Shown piece by piece: positions 46,315-56,131 of a stretch of DNA of 64,000 nucleotides. Under the pieces are notes generated by a model that saw only the letters and a list, made by a program, of their open reading frames with translations, made no database searches and was not told the DNA's origin. Source of the stretch: Niallia circulans (lineage in GTDB: Bacteria; Bacillota; Bacilli; Bacillales; Cytobacillaceae); assembly GCF_003726095.1 (NCBI RefSeq), contig NZ_CP026031.1:1984001-2048000 (forward strand). The letters are read 5' to 3'. Numbering within the stretch: the stretch's first letter is position 1; the number at the start of each line of letters is the position of its first letter. Made by a program: the position numbers and the translations under genes.

Positions 46315-46486
46315 ATTGGTCAGTATTTTTTTTATCCTTTTTGGCTAACTTATTTTCCAGACACTTATGCTTTGTAAACCTCTCTTATGTTATATATAAT
46401 AAACATGTTATATTATAAAGGAAATAATAGTATCTATAACTTAATATATTTGTTATATAGTAGGATCATGCAGGAGGAATCGGAGA

Positions 46487-47428
46487 ATGAAAGTTATTAA
46501 AATTGCACCACGAGGTTATTGCTACGGTGTTGTTGATGCTATGGTAATTGCTCGAAATGCTGCTTTAGATAAAACATTACCTCGCCCCATCTACATTTTG
46601 GGGATGATTGTTCATAATAAACATGTAACAGATGCCTTTGAAGAGGAAGGTATTATCACATTAGACGGACAAAATAGAAAAGAAATATTAGACAAAGTTG
46701 ATTCGGGAACAATCATTTTCACTGCCCATGGTGTATCACCAGAAGTCCGCAGAATAGCAAAAGAAAAAGGGTTAGTAACATTGGATGCAACCTGTCCAGA
46801 TGTAACCAAAACTCATGATTTAATTAGCGAAAAGGTTAAAGAAGGTTATTACATCATTTATATTGGAAAAAAAGGCCATCCTGAACCAGAAGGAGCTGTT
46901 GGTGTTGCTCCACACGCCGTCTCCCTAGTAGAAACACTTGAGGATCTTAGCGGCTTGGAAATTAACCATGAAAAAATCCTCGTTACCAACCAAACAACGA
47001 TGAGTCAATGGGATGTAGCTGATTTAATGGAAAGCATTAAAGAAAAATTCCCACAAGCTGAATTTCATAAAGAAATCTGCTTAGCAACTCAAGTTAGACA
47101 AGAAGCTGTTGCTAAACAAGCAGGTGAAGCGGATGTATTAATTGTTGTTGGCGATCCTAAGAGTAATAACTCAAATCGATTAGCACAAGTTTCCGAAGAA
47201 ATTGCCCATACTACTGCTTATCGTATAGCAGACATCTCAGAACTCAAGCTAGAATGGTTGAAAGGAGCAAGCAGTGTTGCAGTGACTGCTGGTGCATCCA
47301 CTCCAACTCCTATTACGAAAGAGGTAATAAATTTTCTAGACCAATACGATCCAGAAGACGAGAATACATGGCAATTTGAAAAGAAAGTTCCATTAAATAA
47401 GATTTTGCCAAAAGTTAAGGCGAAATAA
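46487..47428 (+). CDS. ispH: 4-hydroxy-3-methylbut-2-enyl diphosphate reductase IspH
   Basis: The 313-residue Fe-S enzyme completes the MEP pathway, reducing HMBPP to IPP and DMAPP. Its three cluster cysteines are in RGYCYGV (Cys12), DATCPDV (~103) and KEICLATQ (~200). Substrate residues include [24 protein letters not shown], and PKSNNSNRL. Start ATG 46487 follows CAGGAGGAATC. It is followed by a terminator and the tandem repeat array. Confidence 0.95.
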   Translation: MKVIKIAPRGYCYGVVDAMVIARNAALDKTLPRPIYILGMIVHNKHVTDAFEEEGIITLDGQNRKEILDKVDSGTIIFTAHGVSPEVRRIAKEKGLVTLDATCPDVTKTHDLISEKVKEGYYIIYIGKKGHPEPEGAVGVAPHAVSLVETLEDLSGLEINHEKILVTNQTTMSQWDVADLMESIKEKFPQAEFHKEICLATQVRQEAVAKQAGEADVLIVVGDPKSNNSNRLAQVSEEIAHTTAYRIADISELKLEWLKGASSVAVTAGASTPTPITKEVINFLDQYDPEDENTWQFEKKVPLNKILPKVKAK

Positions 47429-47436
47429 TGTATAGA

Positions 47437-47475
47437 ACAAGCACTCTCTTCTTTAAATGGAGTGCTTGTTTTTAT
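47437..47475 (+). terminator. Terminator of ispH
   Basis: AACAAGCACTC (47437-47447) pairs with GAGTGCTTGTT (47460-47470), followed by TTT. Confidence 0.88.
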
Positions 47476-47476
47476 T

Positions 47477-47962
47477 TTGGTACATTCTCTCTTTATGAAC
47501 GCTTGTTTTCTTCCTTCACTGGTAATTTCGGCGTTCACCCCTTTTATGAACACCACATTGCTCTCTTCCCTCTCCATTTTCGGCGTTCATTCCTTTCATG
47601 AACGCCACTTTGCTCTCTTCTCTCTCCAATTTCGGCGTTCATCCCTTTTATGAACACCACTTTGTCCTCTTCCCTCTCCAATTTCGGCGTTCATTCCTTT
47701 CATGAACGCCACTTTGCTCTCTTCTCTCTCCAATTTCGGCGTTCATCCCTTTTATGAACACCACTTTGCTCTCTTCTCTCTCCAATTTCGGCGTTCATCC
47801 CTTTTATGAACACCACTTTGTCCTCTTCCCTCTCCAATTTCGGCGTTCATTCCTTTTATGAACACGCTTTACTCTCTTCTCTTTCCAATTTCAGCTTTCA
47901 TCCCTTTCAGGAACACCGCTTTACTCTTTTCTCTCTCTAACTTCGGCGTTCACTCCTTTTTC
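47477..47962. repeat. 52-bp tandem repeat array (about nine units)
   Basis: CGGCGTTCA-type unit starts recur at 47529, 47581, 47633, 47685, 47737, 47789, 47841, 47892 (CAGCTTTCA) and 47944. The spacing is 52, 52, 52, 52, 52, 52, 51 and 52 bp, and a degenerate unit precedes them from about 47477. Each core unit holds an inverted repeat, e.g. GGCGTTCAT-tccttt-cATGAACGCC, followed by a CT-rich spacer (CACTTTGCTCTCTTCTCTC). The end units are the most diverged, as expected for an array that expands in the middle. A period of 52 is not divisible by three, and no frame is conserved, so it is non-coding. It lies between convergent ispH and yqfO. Confidence 0.93.
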
Positions 47963-48007
47963 AGCGTACCACCTTAAAAAACGCCCCTTTTATACTTTCT
48001 TTACAAA

Positions 48008-48060
48008 GAAAAAAGCAGACACTCCCTTGGTCTGCACTCCAAAAGTTTGTCCGCTTTTTA
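48008..48060 (-). terminator. Terminator of yqfO
   Basis: On the minus strand AAAAAGCGGACA pairs with TGTCTGCTTTTT (one G-U pair), about 15 bp after the stop, with T residues at the end. Confidence 0.7.
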
Positions 48061-48073
48061 CCTTAAATCTAGA

Positions 48074-49189
48074 TTATACAAATGTAAAAGGATCGGTGTG
48101 AGTTACAGAAGGGAAAATTTCCACCTCATAGCCTTTCTCCTCACACATTCTCTTTAAAACCTTTGTTACACCATTCTTCATCACTTTTTCAACATTGTGT
48201 CCAGGATCAATAATATTTAGTCCCACTGCTTGGGCATCATGGGCAACATGATAATACATATCCCCTGTAATATAGACATCTGCCCCTTTCATTAAGGCAT
48301 GGGAATAATACTTATTGCCATCGCCTCCTAATACGGCTACTTTTTTAACTGGAGAATCTAAATTCCCCACTACACGCACTCTGTCCACTTCAAGAACCTT
48401 TTTGACATGGTCAGCAAACTTTCCCAATGTTGTCTCTTCTACTCTTCCAATACGCCCTAATCCTAACTGCTCACCTTTTATCTTTAAATCATAAATATCA
48501 TAAGCTACTTCTTCATAAGGATGGGCCTTTACCATTGCTTTTACTATTTTCTTTTCTTTCGAAGCAAGATAAACCGATTCTATCTTGACTTCTTCTACTT
48601 GCTCCAGCTTATTAACGCTACCTATGTAGGGAACGGCTCCTTCTAATGGTTGAAATTCTCCAATTCCTTCCGTCGAAAAAACACAGTGACTATAATTCCC
48701 TATTGATCCTGCTCCGGCATCGCCAATCGACTTTTTCACTTGTTCAACATGTTCTTTCGGCACATATACTACTAATTTCTTTAATTTATCTTCATAAGTA
48801 GGAACTAAAACTTCAGCATCCTGTATACCTAAAGCATCACTTAAAAGGTCATTTACCCCACCTTTTGCAACATCAAGATTCGTATGAGCAGCATATACAG
48901 TAATATCATTCTTAATTAATTTATGCATTAATTTTCCTGATGGATTGTCCATTGTTATTTTGGAAAGAGAGCGAAAAATAGGAGGATGATGTGCAATGAT
49001 TAAATCCACCTTTTTTGATATTGCTTCTTCCACTACCTCATCGAGAACGTCTAGAGCAATCATAACGCGTTTAACTGGTCTACTTAAGTCTCCCACCTGC
49101 AGCCCGATTTTATCGCCTTCCATTGCATACACTTTAGGGGAAAATTGTTCAAATAAAGATATTATTTCATAGCCATTAATATTCTTCAT
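48074..49189 (-). CDS. yqfO: Nif3-family dinuclear metal protein YqfO
   Basis: A 371-residue NIF3/YbgI-family protein with metal-binding motifs (LIIAHHPPIFR ~61, YAAHTNLD ~95, HVAHDAQAVGLNIIDPGHN ~315). The middle section (~130-240) carries the CutA-like insert typical of the longer Gram-positive members. Annotated as GTP cyclohydrolase 1 type 2 homologue, but the reaction is uncertain. It overlaps the end of trmK by 14 bp, so the two are coupled, as in B. subtilis (yqfN-yqfO). Confidence 0.9.
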   Translation of the reverse strand: MKNINGYEIISLFEQFSPKVYAMEGDKIGLQVGDLSRPVKRVMIALDVLDEVVEEAISKKVDLIIAHHPPIFRSLSKITMDNPSGKLMHKLIKNDITVYAAHTNLDVAKGGVNDLLSDALGIQDAEVLVPTYEDKLKKLVVYVPKEHVEQVKKSIGDAGAGSIGNYSHCVFSTEGIGEFQPLEGAVPYIGSVNKLEQVEEVKIESVYLASKEKKIVKAMVKAHPYEEVAYDIYDLKIKGEQLGLGRIGRVEETTLGKFADHVKKVLEVDRVRVVGNLDSPVKKVAVLGGDGNKYYSHALMKGADVYITGDMYYHVAHDAQAVGLNIIDPGHNVEKVMKNGVTKVLKRMCEEKGYEVEIFPSVTHTDPFTFV

Positions 49190-49886
49190 CGTTTATCACC
49201 TCATCCACTAATTTTATCTTATGCTGCAGTTCTGTCCGTTTCTGCGTATTTTCCACAGAATCTGGTGCAGATTCCAACTGTGTAAGAATTCTTTGCCAGT
49301 TCTTTTTCTCAAGCTCCCATTTTTTAACGAATGCTGCATCTTTTTCTTTCATTAAAAATGGTCCAAATAATAGGGCACTTTCTTCGTTTAAAGATGGAGA
49401 TTCCCCTTTTTCCGCTACTAGAACTTCGTATATTTTCCCATCCTCTTCTAAAATTTCTTCTGCCACTAAAGTCCAGTTATTTTTTAATAGCCACTCGCGA
49501 ATAGAAAATGCACTAATATTGGGCTGAAGGACCAACCTCTGTACCGAATGCAATTTTTCTTTTCCATTTTCCAAAATAGATGCAATCAATGTCCCGCCCA
49601 TTCCTGCAATGGTAATACAATCTACTTCATTTCCTTCGATTACTTCTAAACCATTTCCTTTTCGTACAGATATTTTCGAAGTTAATCCTTCTTGTTTTAC
49701 TTGCTTAACCGCTGATTGATAAGGTCCTTCCACCACCTCACCTGCAATGGCAGACTGAACCTCTTTTCTTTTTATCATATAACATGGCAAGTAAGCATGA
49801 TCTGAACCAATATCAGCAAATTTCGAATTTCTAGGTATGTATTTAGCAACGGTTTCTAATCGTTTTGATAATCTATCTGTATTCAT
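49176..49886 (-). CDS. trmK: tRNA (adenine22-N1)-methyltransferase TrmK
   Basis: The 236-residue SAM-dependent enzyme forms m1A22 in tRNA. The Rossmann methyltransferase core covers ~1-160 (FADIGSDHAYLPCYM as SAM motif I ~21, GEVVEGPYQSAVKQV, DCITIAGMGGTLIASIL ~83). A coiled-coil C-terminus follows (~170-236). ATG 49886 (MNTDRLSKRL) is preceded by GGGGGA; an upstream GTG is inside that site. The yqfN-sigA neighbourhood is conserved. Confidence 0.92.
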   Translation of the reverse strand: MNTDRLSKRLETVAKYIPRNSKFADIGSDHAYLPCYMIKRKEVQSAIAGEVVEGPYQSAVKQVKQEGLTSKISVRKGNGLEVIEGNEVDCITIAGMGGTLIASILENGKEKLHSVQRLVLQPNISAFSIREWLLKNNWTLVAEEILEEDGKIYEVLVAEKGESPSLNEESALLFGPFLMKEKDAAFVKKWELEKKNWQRILTQLESAPDSVENTQKRTELQHKIKLVDEVINDEEY

Positions 49887-49908
49887 TATATCCCCCACAT
49901 TTCAAGTT

Positions 49909-50451
49909 CTAGTTAAACATATACTTGGATACAACAAGTATGACTAATAAACAAGCTCCAATATAAGCAGAAATCGTAAAATATAGCAGTTTAAACCTTT
50001 TACCGCATATATACCAAAATAAACAGTTTAGAAATAAAATAATATATAAAAATATTATTTTATTTACAAAAAAATACAAAACAAATGCTACACTGAATAA
50101 AAGAAAAATAATAGCAGCAACGGTGGCTGGTATATCTACATTTAACTGTTTTTTATTATACAAAAAAATACCGCCAAAACAAAAAATCAGAAAAATTAGT
50201 GAAATAGCCATTTGCAAAATAAAAGACAATTCAGTAAAATATAATAAAAATATAGTTATTGGGATGAAAGAAAAAAATAGTAAAGAAGAAAGTAAGAAAC
50301 CACTTCTTTTTTTACTAATTGTATTTTCCTCCACCCCATTACCTTCTGTATATAGGGTAAGTAAATAATCACAATAATGTTCTGGAAGCATTTTATTTTC
50401 TTTCCAATAAGCGATTTCCTTAACAATAATTGTTTTTCGCTGATCTTGCAT
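49909..50451 (-). CDS. Uncharacterised membrane protein between sigA and trmK
   Basis: The 180-residue protein has a short soluble N-terminus (EIAYWKENKMLPEHYCDYLL, ~12-31) and about five closely packed membrane helices (~48-178). I do not recognise a functional family. The soluble start looks like the N-terminus of several uncharacterised Bacillus membrane proteins. In B. subtilis the cytochrome gene cccA occupies this place; no haem motif CxxCH occurs here. Start ATG 50451 follows AGGAAGTG. Confidence 0.7.
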   Translation of the reverse strand: MQDQRKTIIVKEIAYWKENKMLPEHYCDYLLTLYTEGNGVEENTISKKRSGFLLSSLLFFSFIPITIFLLYFTELSFILQMAISLIFLIFCFGGIFLYNKKQLNVDIPATVAAIIFLLFSVAFVLYFFVNKIIFLYIILFLNCLFWYICGKRFKLLYFTISAYIGACLLVILVVSKYMFN

Positions 50452-50509
50452 TTTTAAGTATCACTTCCTGTAGTTTAATTTAAGTAAACCAAGAAAAAAT
50501 AAAACCTTA

Positions 50510-50558
50510 AAAAAAAGAAATAGCCACTTCTTACAGGAAGTAAACTATTTCTTTATAG
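50510..50558 (-). terminator. Terminator of sigA
   Basis: On the minus strand AAAGAAATAG and CTATTTCTTT arms (50545-50554, 50515-50524) flank an inner ACTTCC/GGAAGT stem, followed by eight T residues. Confidence 0.85.
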
Positions 50559-50593
50559 GATCGTACTTGAAGACCACTTAAACCTTTGGCAAC

Positions 50594-51718
50594 TTATTCT
50601 AAGAAATCTTTTAATCGTTTGCTTCTGCTTGGGTGTCTTAACTTTCTTAATGCTTTTGCTTCAATTTGACGAATACGTTCACGTGTAACACCAAATACTT
50701 TACCAACTTCTTCTAGTGTACGTGTGCGACCATCGTCTAGTCCAAAACGCAATCTTAATACATTTTCTTCTCTATCTGTAAGTGTATCTAATACATCTTC
50801 TAATTGCTCTTTAAGCAATTCATATGCAGCATGCTCTGAAGGAGAAGTAGCATCTTGGTCCTCAATAAAATCACCTAAATGGGAATCGTCTTCTTCACCA
50901 ATCGGTGTTTCTAAAGAAACTGGCTCTTGTGCAATTTTTAATATCTCTCTTACCTTATCTGGTGATAAATCCATGTCTTCTCCAATTTCTTCTGGAGATG
51001 GTTCGCGGCCAAGATCCTGTAGTAATTGTCGTTGAACACGTATCAATTTATTAATGGTTTCCACCATATGAACAGGAATACGGATTGTTCTTGCCTGGTC
51101 GGCAATTGCACGCGTAATCGCTTGACGAATCCACCATGTTGCATACGTACTAAATTTAAATCCTTTTTCATAATCAAATTTTTCAACAGCTTTAATTAAA
51201 CCCATATTACCTTCTTGGATTAAATCAAGGAATTGCATTCCACGGCCAACATAGCGTTTGGCAATACTTACAACTAAACGTAAATTAGCTTCTGCTAAAC
51301 GACGTTTTGCTTCTTCGTCACCTTGTAAAATACGTTTTGCTAGGTTTATTTCTTCTTCTGCTGAAAGCAAATCAACTCTTCCAATTTCTTTCAAATACAT
51401 ACGAACTGGATCATTTATTTTTACACCTGGGGGAACACTTAAGTCATTTAAATCGAATTCTTCCTCCCCTTTAGCGAGTTCTTGGACATTTGGAGCTTCT
51501 TCTTCTCCATCACCAATTAATTCGACTCCCTGATCACCTAAAAATTCGTAAAACTCATCCATTTGGTGTGAATCTAATTCAAAACTAGATAATTTCTCCG
51601 CAATATCATCATATGCGAGCACACCGGTTTTCTTACCTACTTCTGTTAATTGTTCCTTTACCTGATCAAGGGTTAGTTCCGTTTCAATCTCTTTTGAACG
51701 GGCAGACTTTTCAGCCAT
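50594..51718 (-). CDS. sigA: RNA polymerase primary sigma factor SigA (RpoD)
   Basis: The 374-residue housekeeping sigma factor has region 1.1 (~1-80), 1.2 ([20 protein letters not shown] ~102), 2 ([20 protein letters not shown] and [19 protein letters not shown], -10 recognition), 3 and 4 ([38 protein letters not shown], -35 recognition ~340). It lies 39 bp after dnaG on the same strand, the classical macromolecular-synthesis arrangement. ATG 51718 follows GGAGGGGG. Confidence 0.97.
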   Translation of the reverse strand: MAEKSARSKEIETELTLDQVKEQLTEVGKKTGVLAYDDIAEKLSSFELDSHQMDEFYEFLGDQGVELIGDGEEEAPNVQELAKGEEEFDLNDLSVPPGVKINDPVRMYLKEIGRVDLLSAEEEINLAKRILQGDEEAKRRLAEANLRLVVSIAKRYVGRGMQFLDLIQEGNMGLIKAVEKFDYEKGFKFSTYATWWIRQAITRAIADQARTIRIPVHMVETINKLIRVQRQLLQDLGREPSPEEIGEDMDLSPDKVREILKIAQEPVSLETPIGEEDDSHLGDFIEDQDATSPSEHAAYELLKEQLEDVLDTLTDREENVLRLRFGLDDGRTRTLEEVGKVFGVTRERIRQIEAKALRKLRHPSRSKRLKDFLE

Positions 51719-51757
51719 TTGTCCCCCTCCTTCCAAAAAATCAAGACAATAATATAC

Positions 51758-53572
51758 CTATTTTAACGTTTTTTCTAATAATAATACTTCCATGCCAATT
51801 TGAGCAGCTTTTATATAGTCATTTTGACGTTCTGCTTCTTTAAGCTGTTGTTTTTTTTCCTTTATTTCAAGCAGTTTTTCATAATTAGTAACTTGTTTCA
51901 TATAATCACTAATCTCTAATTCACTAACCTCTTCATTCACTTCCATCATTTCGATCTCGGCTACAATCCGTTGTAAATCAGGATCATCAATAAAATTCAT
52001 AAATGAACTTGTATCAGTGCCTAGACCCTTTTCATAAAAAGCTAGGAGATAAGTAAAAATTGCTTGATGTTCATCAATGTTAAATGCTCTTCCCTGTAAT
52101 GAGCTTTGCACTTTGTAGGCAATATCCTCACTTTTAAACATATGTGCAAGCAGTCTTTTTTCTGCAGTATGATATGCGGGTAGTAAACCAGTTGCTCTTT
52201 TTTTTACTGTATATTGTTTTACAGGAACAACTGTTTTTTCATCAACATATTCGTTTGGACTTGATTGTTCCATCTGCATTTCTTGCTGCTTTAATGCCTC
52301 TAAAGATAACGAAAATTCATCCGCCAGTTGTCTTAAATAGAGGTCTTTTTCTACCGCCTTATCCAGTTTAGCAATTTCTCCTATTACTTCTTCTATATAG
52401 GCGAGTTTATCTCCTTCATTTTGAAGATTTTTCCCTCTTCGATAGTACAGCATTTTAAATCCCATAAAAGGAATACTACCATGAAGAATTTCCTGCTGTA
52501 GTTTATCTTCCCCAAATTTGTTCACATAATCATCGGGGTCCATTCCATCTGGTAACATTACTACTTTAACAATACAATTAGCCTTAGTAAGAAGCTGTCC
52601 TGCACGAAAGGCCGCTTCTATCCCAGCTGAATCAGAATCATAACAAATCGTTATATTTCGCGCGTTTCTTTTTAGAATTGCGATATGCTCCTCCGTTAAG
52701 GAGGTACCCATTGTCGCAACACTATTTTCCACTCCCGCTCTATTAGCAGCTATAACATCTGCAAACCCTTCAAATAAAACAGCTTGTTGTAGCTTCCTTA
52801 TAATCGGCCTTGCTTTATGAAAATTGTAAAGTGTATTGCTTTTATTAAAAATTGGTGTTTCGGGACTGTTAAGATATTTGGGATTATTATCCCCTAATGC
52901 ACGTCCAGAAAACGCAATTGTGTTACCATTTCGATCACTGATTGGGAAGATAATTCGATCGCGGAAACGATCAAAATATTTTTCATCCCTTTCACTTTTT
53001 ACAATTAAACCAGCTTTTTCTAGTAACGAAACATCGAATTTACGTTTCCCTAAAAACTTCACAGCTAAATCCCAAGAGTTTAATGTATAGCCTATTTGGA
53101 ACTTTTCAATAATAGGTAATGTAAAGCCCCTATTAGTCAAATATTCCAATGCGTGCTGACCATCCTTTGTATTTACGAGCAAATGATGGTAGAATTTAGA
53201 TAATAATTCATGTGCATCAATCATTTGCTGTAAATCATTGGGGATAGCTGGTTTTTTTTCTAATTCACTGATTTCAATTCCTAAATCAATGCTTGCTCTG
53301 TCTGCAAGACTTGTAGCCACTTCTACAAAGGAAGTGCCTTCTAAATCCATTAGAAAGGTAAATACATTTCCGCCTGCATGACAGCCAAAGCAATGGAATA
53401 TCTGCTTATCTGGCGATACAGTAAAAGAAGGTGTTTTTTCGCCGTGAAAAGGACAAAGACCGATGAAATTGCGCCCTTGTCTTGTAAGGGATACATGTTC
53501 TCCAATGACCTCTACAATATCAGTTGCCTGTTTAATTTCATTAAGTTTTTCTTCAGGAATGCGCGCCACCAT
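51758..53572 (-). CDS. dnaG: DNA primase DnaG
   Basis: The 604-residue primase makes RNA primers for replication. The CHC2 zinc-binding domain is at the N-terminus (CPFHGEKTPSFTV ~41, CFGCHAGGN ~61). The TOPRIM catalytic core includes LFEGFADVIAANRAG (~268) and ITICYDSDSAGIEA (~310). A C-terminal DnaB-interaction helical domain follows (~450-604). Precedes sigA. Start ATG 53572 follows AGGGAGA. Confidence 0.96.
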   Translation of the reverse strand: MVARIPEEKLNEIKQATDIVEVIGEHVSLTRQGRNFIGLCPFHGEKTPSFTVSPDKQIFHCFGCHAGGNVFTFLMDLEGTSFVEVATSLADRASIDLGIEISELEKKPAIPNDLQQMIDAHELLSKFYHHLLVNTKDGQHALEYLTNRGFTLPIIEKFQIGYTLNSWDLAVKFLGKRKFDVSLLEKAGLIVKSERDEKYFDRFRDRIIFPISDRNGNTIAFSGRALGDNNPKYLNSPETPIFNKSNTLYNFHKARPIIRKLQQAVLFEGFADVIAANRAGVENSVATMGTSLTEEHIAILKRNARNITICYDSDSAGIEAAFRAGQLLTKANCIVKVVMLPDGMDPDDYVNKFGEDKLQQEILHGSIPFMGFKMLYYRRGKNLQNEGDKLAYIEEVIGEIAKLDKAVEKDLYLRQLADEFSLSLEALKQQEMQMEQSSPNEYVDEKTVVPVKQYTVKKRATGLLPAYHTAEKRLLAHMFKSEDIAYKVQSSLQGRAFNIDEHQAIFTYLLAFYEKGLGTDTSSFMNFIDDPDLQRIVAEIEMMEVNEEVSELEISDYMKQVTNYEKLLEIKEKKQQLKEAERQNDYIKAAQIGMEVLLLEKTLK

Positions 53573-53612
53573 TTTCTAACACATCTCCCTACTTATTGCC
53601 TACTTTAATGAA

Positions 53613-54074
53613 TTATTCGACGTGTCCAATCGATTCTCCTTCATTTTTCGACAAAATCCTTATAAAATTTCTTCTAAATTTTTGTCGATCCTCCTCTGTA
53701 AATGGTTTAGGACCTTTTCCATATACCCCTTTTCGCCTTGCTTTAGCAGATAAATAACGCATATCTAATGCAGTATTTATCGTTTCTTCCTCATACATTA
53801 CCCCTCTTGGTGAAAGAACAGTAACTTGCTTTAGCAATAAGGTGGAGGCCAAGCCAATATCTTGAGTTACGACAATATCCTGTTTTTTGGTAGCATTCAT
53901 AATAAATAAATCAACAGCTTCTTTATCACTATCCACATACTTCCAGTTTTGTCCGTCATTCTCCCGCTTCATATGGGCATAGGATGCAACGAACTGCAAT
54001 TCATAATGATAATAAGAAGCTATTTCGACAATATCTTCTTTTACAGGACAGGAATCAGCATCAACATATATCAT
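53613..54074 (-). CDS. yqxD: DUF188 (YaiI/YqxD) protein
   Basis: The 153-residue protein has the DUF188 signatures MIYVDADSCPVKEDI at the start, IVVTQDIGLAS (~73), LSPRGVMYEEETI (~93), and GPKPFTEEDR with RKFRRNF-like tail (~125). The PIN-like Asp pattern suggests a nuclease-like fold, but the activity is unknown. It is just upstream of dnaG, as in B. subtilis. Confidence 0.88.
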   Translation of the reverse strand: MIYVDADSCPVKEDIVEIASYYHYELQFVASYAHMKRENDGQNWKYVDSDKEAVDLFIMNATKKQDIVVTQDIGLASTLLLKQVTVLSPRGVMYEEETINTALDMRYLSAKARRKGVYGKGPKPFTEEDRQKFRRNFIRILSKNEGESIGHVE

Positions 54075-54450
54075 GTGTTTTCCTAATGTACTATTAATTC
54101 TACATCACTCCACATATTCCTTCTTCCTAAATTATTTTTTCACGAAAGAAGTAATGTCGAAAATTTTTTTATCCCTTCCCTTGACTTCTCACAATAAATA
54201 GTTTATTCGTAATAAGCCAAGTCTAAACCTAAAACATGATACTTTTTTATCACAATTTTTTATTATAGTATAAATCAGCTTGAAATTCCATCTTTTTTTA
54301 TCTATAATTATTCCTTTTAGATCATACTAGAACAAAAAAATGCGAAACAAAGCGAATTTTTCTATTGACTGCGGTAAAGCAGCCATAATGAAAAACTTGA
54401 TTCTACTTTGGAGAACCAAGTCTTTACCAATTGCTGTTTATAGATAAAAA
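54075..54450. other. Intergenic region between yqfL and yqxD
   Basis: The 376 bp are AT-rich without a gene. They hold the yqfL terminator (54391-54421) and presumably the yqxD-dnaG-sigA promoter on the minus strand, which I could not place with confidence. Confidence 0.5.
54391..54421 (-). terminator. Terminator of ccpN-yqfL
   Basis: On the minus strand ACTTGGTTCT-ccaaagt-AGAATCAAGT (54421-54395) gives a ten-pair stem with one wobble or mismatch, followed by TTTT. Confidence 0.7.
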
Positions 54451-55281
54451 CTAATTATCTGCATTATACTTAGAGCGATAATATAAATTGTGGATAATAT
54501 TTGCTGTTTCTTCCACTGCTTTATTCGTAACATCGATAACCGGACAGCCAATGCGATTTACGATATCATCAAAATAGGTTAATTCTTCTTGTATTCTTTC
54601 AATTTGAGCATAGCTTGCTTGATCACTTAGGCCCAGAGAAATAAGGCGTTCTTTTCTAATATTGTTTAATTTCGTCGGGCTTATTTTTAAGCCAAAGCAT
54701 TTACTTGCTGGTACTTGAAAAAGTTCTTTTGGCGGATCAACCTCTGGCACGATTGGAACATTTGCCACTTTCACTCTTTTATGTGCCAAAAATTGCGATA
54801 AAGGCGTTTTGGATGTTCGTGATACACCAATTAAGATAATATCTGCCTTTTCTAACCCTCTTGGATCCCTTCCATCATCATATTTCACAGCAAATTCTAT
54901 CGCTTCAACTTTTTTAAAGTAATCTTCATCAAGTTTGCGGACAAGCCCTGGTTCATATAAAGGCGTTTTCCCCCATAAAACTTGGAATTGATCGATAATC
55001 GGACCAATAATATCACAGGCATATACGCCCTCTTGGCGAGCCAATTCACTCATATAGTTGCGAACCTCTGGTTTAACAAGCGTATAAGCAATCATCCCAT
55101 GTTCCATTTTAGCTTGCATGACTACTTCATGTATATTCGATTTATCCTCCACAAACGGGAACCTTTTAATTAATACATTTACATTATGTCCAGAAAATTG
55201 GCTGATTGCTGCTTTTGTTACTAGTTCAGCTGTTTCACCAACTGAATCAGATACAACATAAATAATTTGTCTTTCAGTCAT
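54451..55281 (-). CDS. yqfL: PPDK regulatory protein-type kinase/phosphorylase YqfL (DUF299)
   Basis: The 276-residue DUF299 protein has the P-loop-like [13 protein letters not shown] (~151-163) and the N-terminal [19 protein letters not shown]. Family members are ADP-dependent kinase/phosphorylases that regulate pyruvate phosphate dikinase or PEP synthetase. In B. subtilis YqfL supports the action of CcpN. ATG 55281 follows GGAGGAACATA, and its start overlaps the ccpN end by 8 bp, so the two are coupled. Confidence 0.92.
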   Translation of the reverse strand: MTERQIIYVVSDSVGETAELVTKAAISQFSGHNVNVLIKRFPFVEDKSNIHEVVMQAKMEHGMIAYTLVKPEVRNYMSELARQEGVYACDIIGPIIDQFQVLWGKTPLYEPGLVRKLDEDYFKKVEAIEFAVKYDDGRDPRGLEKADIILIGVSRTSKTPLSQFLAHKRVKVANVPIVPEVDPPKELFQVPASKCFGLKISPTKLNNIRKERLISLGLSDQASYAQIERIQEELTYFDDIVNRIGCPVIDVTNKAVEETANIIHNLYYRSKYNADN

Positions 55282-55924
55282 TATGTTCCTCCACAATTCC
55301 TTTACGATTGTTAGACAAGTCTACAAACGCTCTAGTAATATTTGTTTTCGAAACTCTTCCTATTACAAGAAGACCATTTTCATTTTTTTCTACAACTGGA
55401 AGTGCATCTATTTCGTGATCCATTAACTTGCAGCCAACATCTACTAAGATTTCTTCTTTAAAGCAATATGTGACATTCGGCATTCTTGTCATAATAATAG
55501 CGACAGGCAAAGAGTTTAACTCTTGTTTACCAATGCTTGCTCGTAATAGATCTTTGCGGGAAACAACTCCAGTTAATGTGGAAGCTTCATCAATAACAAA
55601 AATAGTTCCAACATCTTCTGTGAACATAATGACAATGGCATCATAGACAGAGGAATTCTCGTGAACAACTACTGGATGTGAATAATAATCTTTCACAAGG
55701 ATATTACGGATATTATCAATTACTAGCCGCTCTGAGTTCTTGCCCGTATAGAAGTAACCTACACGAGGTCTTGCATCTAAAAAGCCGGCCATTGTTAATA
55801 TCGCTAAATCTGGTCGAAGAGTAGCTCTTGTTAAGTTTAATTTATCCGCAATATGCTCGCCTGTTATCGGACCATTTTCTTTTACAATTTCAATAATTTT
55901 TTCTTGACGTTTATTCAGTTCGAT
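55274..55924 (-). CDS. ccpN: CcpN, repressor of gluconeogenic genes (start codon abnormal)
   Basis: The protein has an N-terminal winged helix ([18 protein letters not shown], then [20 protein letters not shown]) and two CBS domains (~75-215, [10 protein letters not shown] and [11 protein letters not shown]). CcpN represses gapB and pckA on glycolytic carbon. The conserved frame extends upstream of the first ATG (55792, which would delete the winged helix) to about 55924, where a TAG follows three codons further. No ATG, GTG or TTG exists there: the likely start is ATC 55924, eight bases after AAGGTGGTG. Alternatively one base was lost; an upstream ATG-GTG-GTG frame would fuse if one A were added in GGAAATCG. 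Length is ~216 residues. Confidence 0.85.
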   Translation of the reverse strand: MELNKRQEKIIEIVKENGPITGEHIADKLNLTRATLRPDLAILTMAGFLDARPRVGYFYTGKNSERLVIDNIRNILVKDYYSHPVVVHENSSVYDAIVIMFTEDVGTIFVIDEASTLTGVVSRKDLLRASIGKQELNSLPVAIIMTRMPNVTYCFKEEILVDVGCKLMDHEIDALPVVEKNENGLLVIGRVSKTNITRAFVDLSNNRKGIVEEHND

Positions 55925-56083
55925 TTCCTATTCACCACCTTCATTTAGGTAACGATATCTACTAACTATTATATACGAAATAGCCAGAATCAAAAGAAAA
56001 AGAATCTAAAGATAACTCTTTTGCTACAACCATATTTAACATTCAAGTACATATTCATTATGCCTAATCATAACAAAAGGAAA

Positions 56084-56113
56084 CTAGGTAGGGGAATCCC
56101 CTGCCTAGCTTTT
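56084..56113. terminator. Terminator downstream of glyS
   Basis: CTAGGTAGGGGAATCCCCTG runs into CCTAG (56084-56108) as a near-perfect palindrome. T residues follow on both strands (CTTTTTG on plus), so the direction is not certain; it lies 20-45 bp after the glyS stop. Confidence 0.7.
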
Positions 56114-56131
56114 TGTTAAACTATCTAGTTA

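Noticed and set aside
47218..47653. Open frames running through ispH and the tandem repeat on both strands
   Set aside because: They have no ribosome binding site, overlap a well-supported gene or the 52-bp array, and cannot stay in frame over a period not divisible by three.
47477..47962. CRISPR-like regular repeats
   Set aside because: The whole 52-bp unit repeats, including what would be the spacers, so there are no unique spacers, and no cas genes are nearby. It is a tandem repeat.
55274..55792. ccpN as a 172-residue protein starting at ATG 55792
   Set aside because: This would remove the winged-helix domain whose codons are plainly conserved upstream in the same frame.
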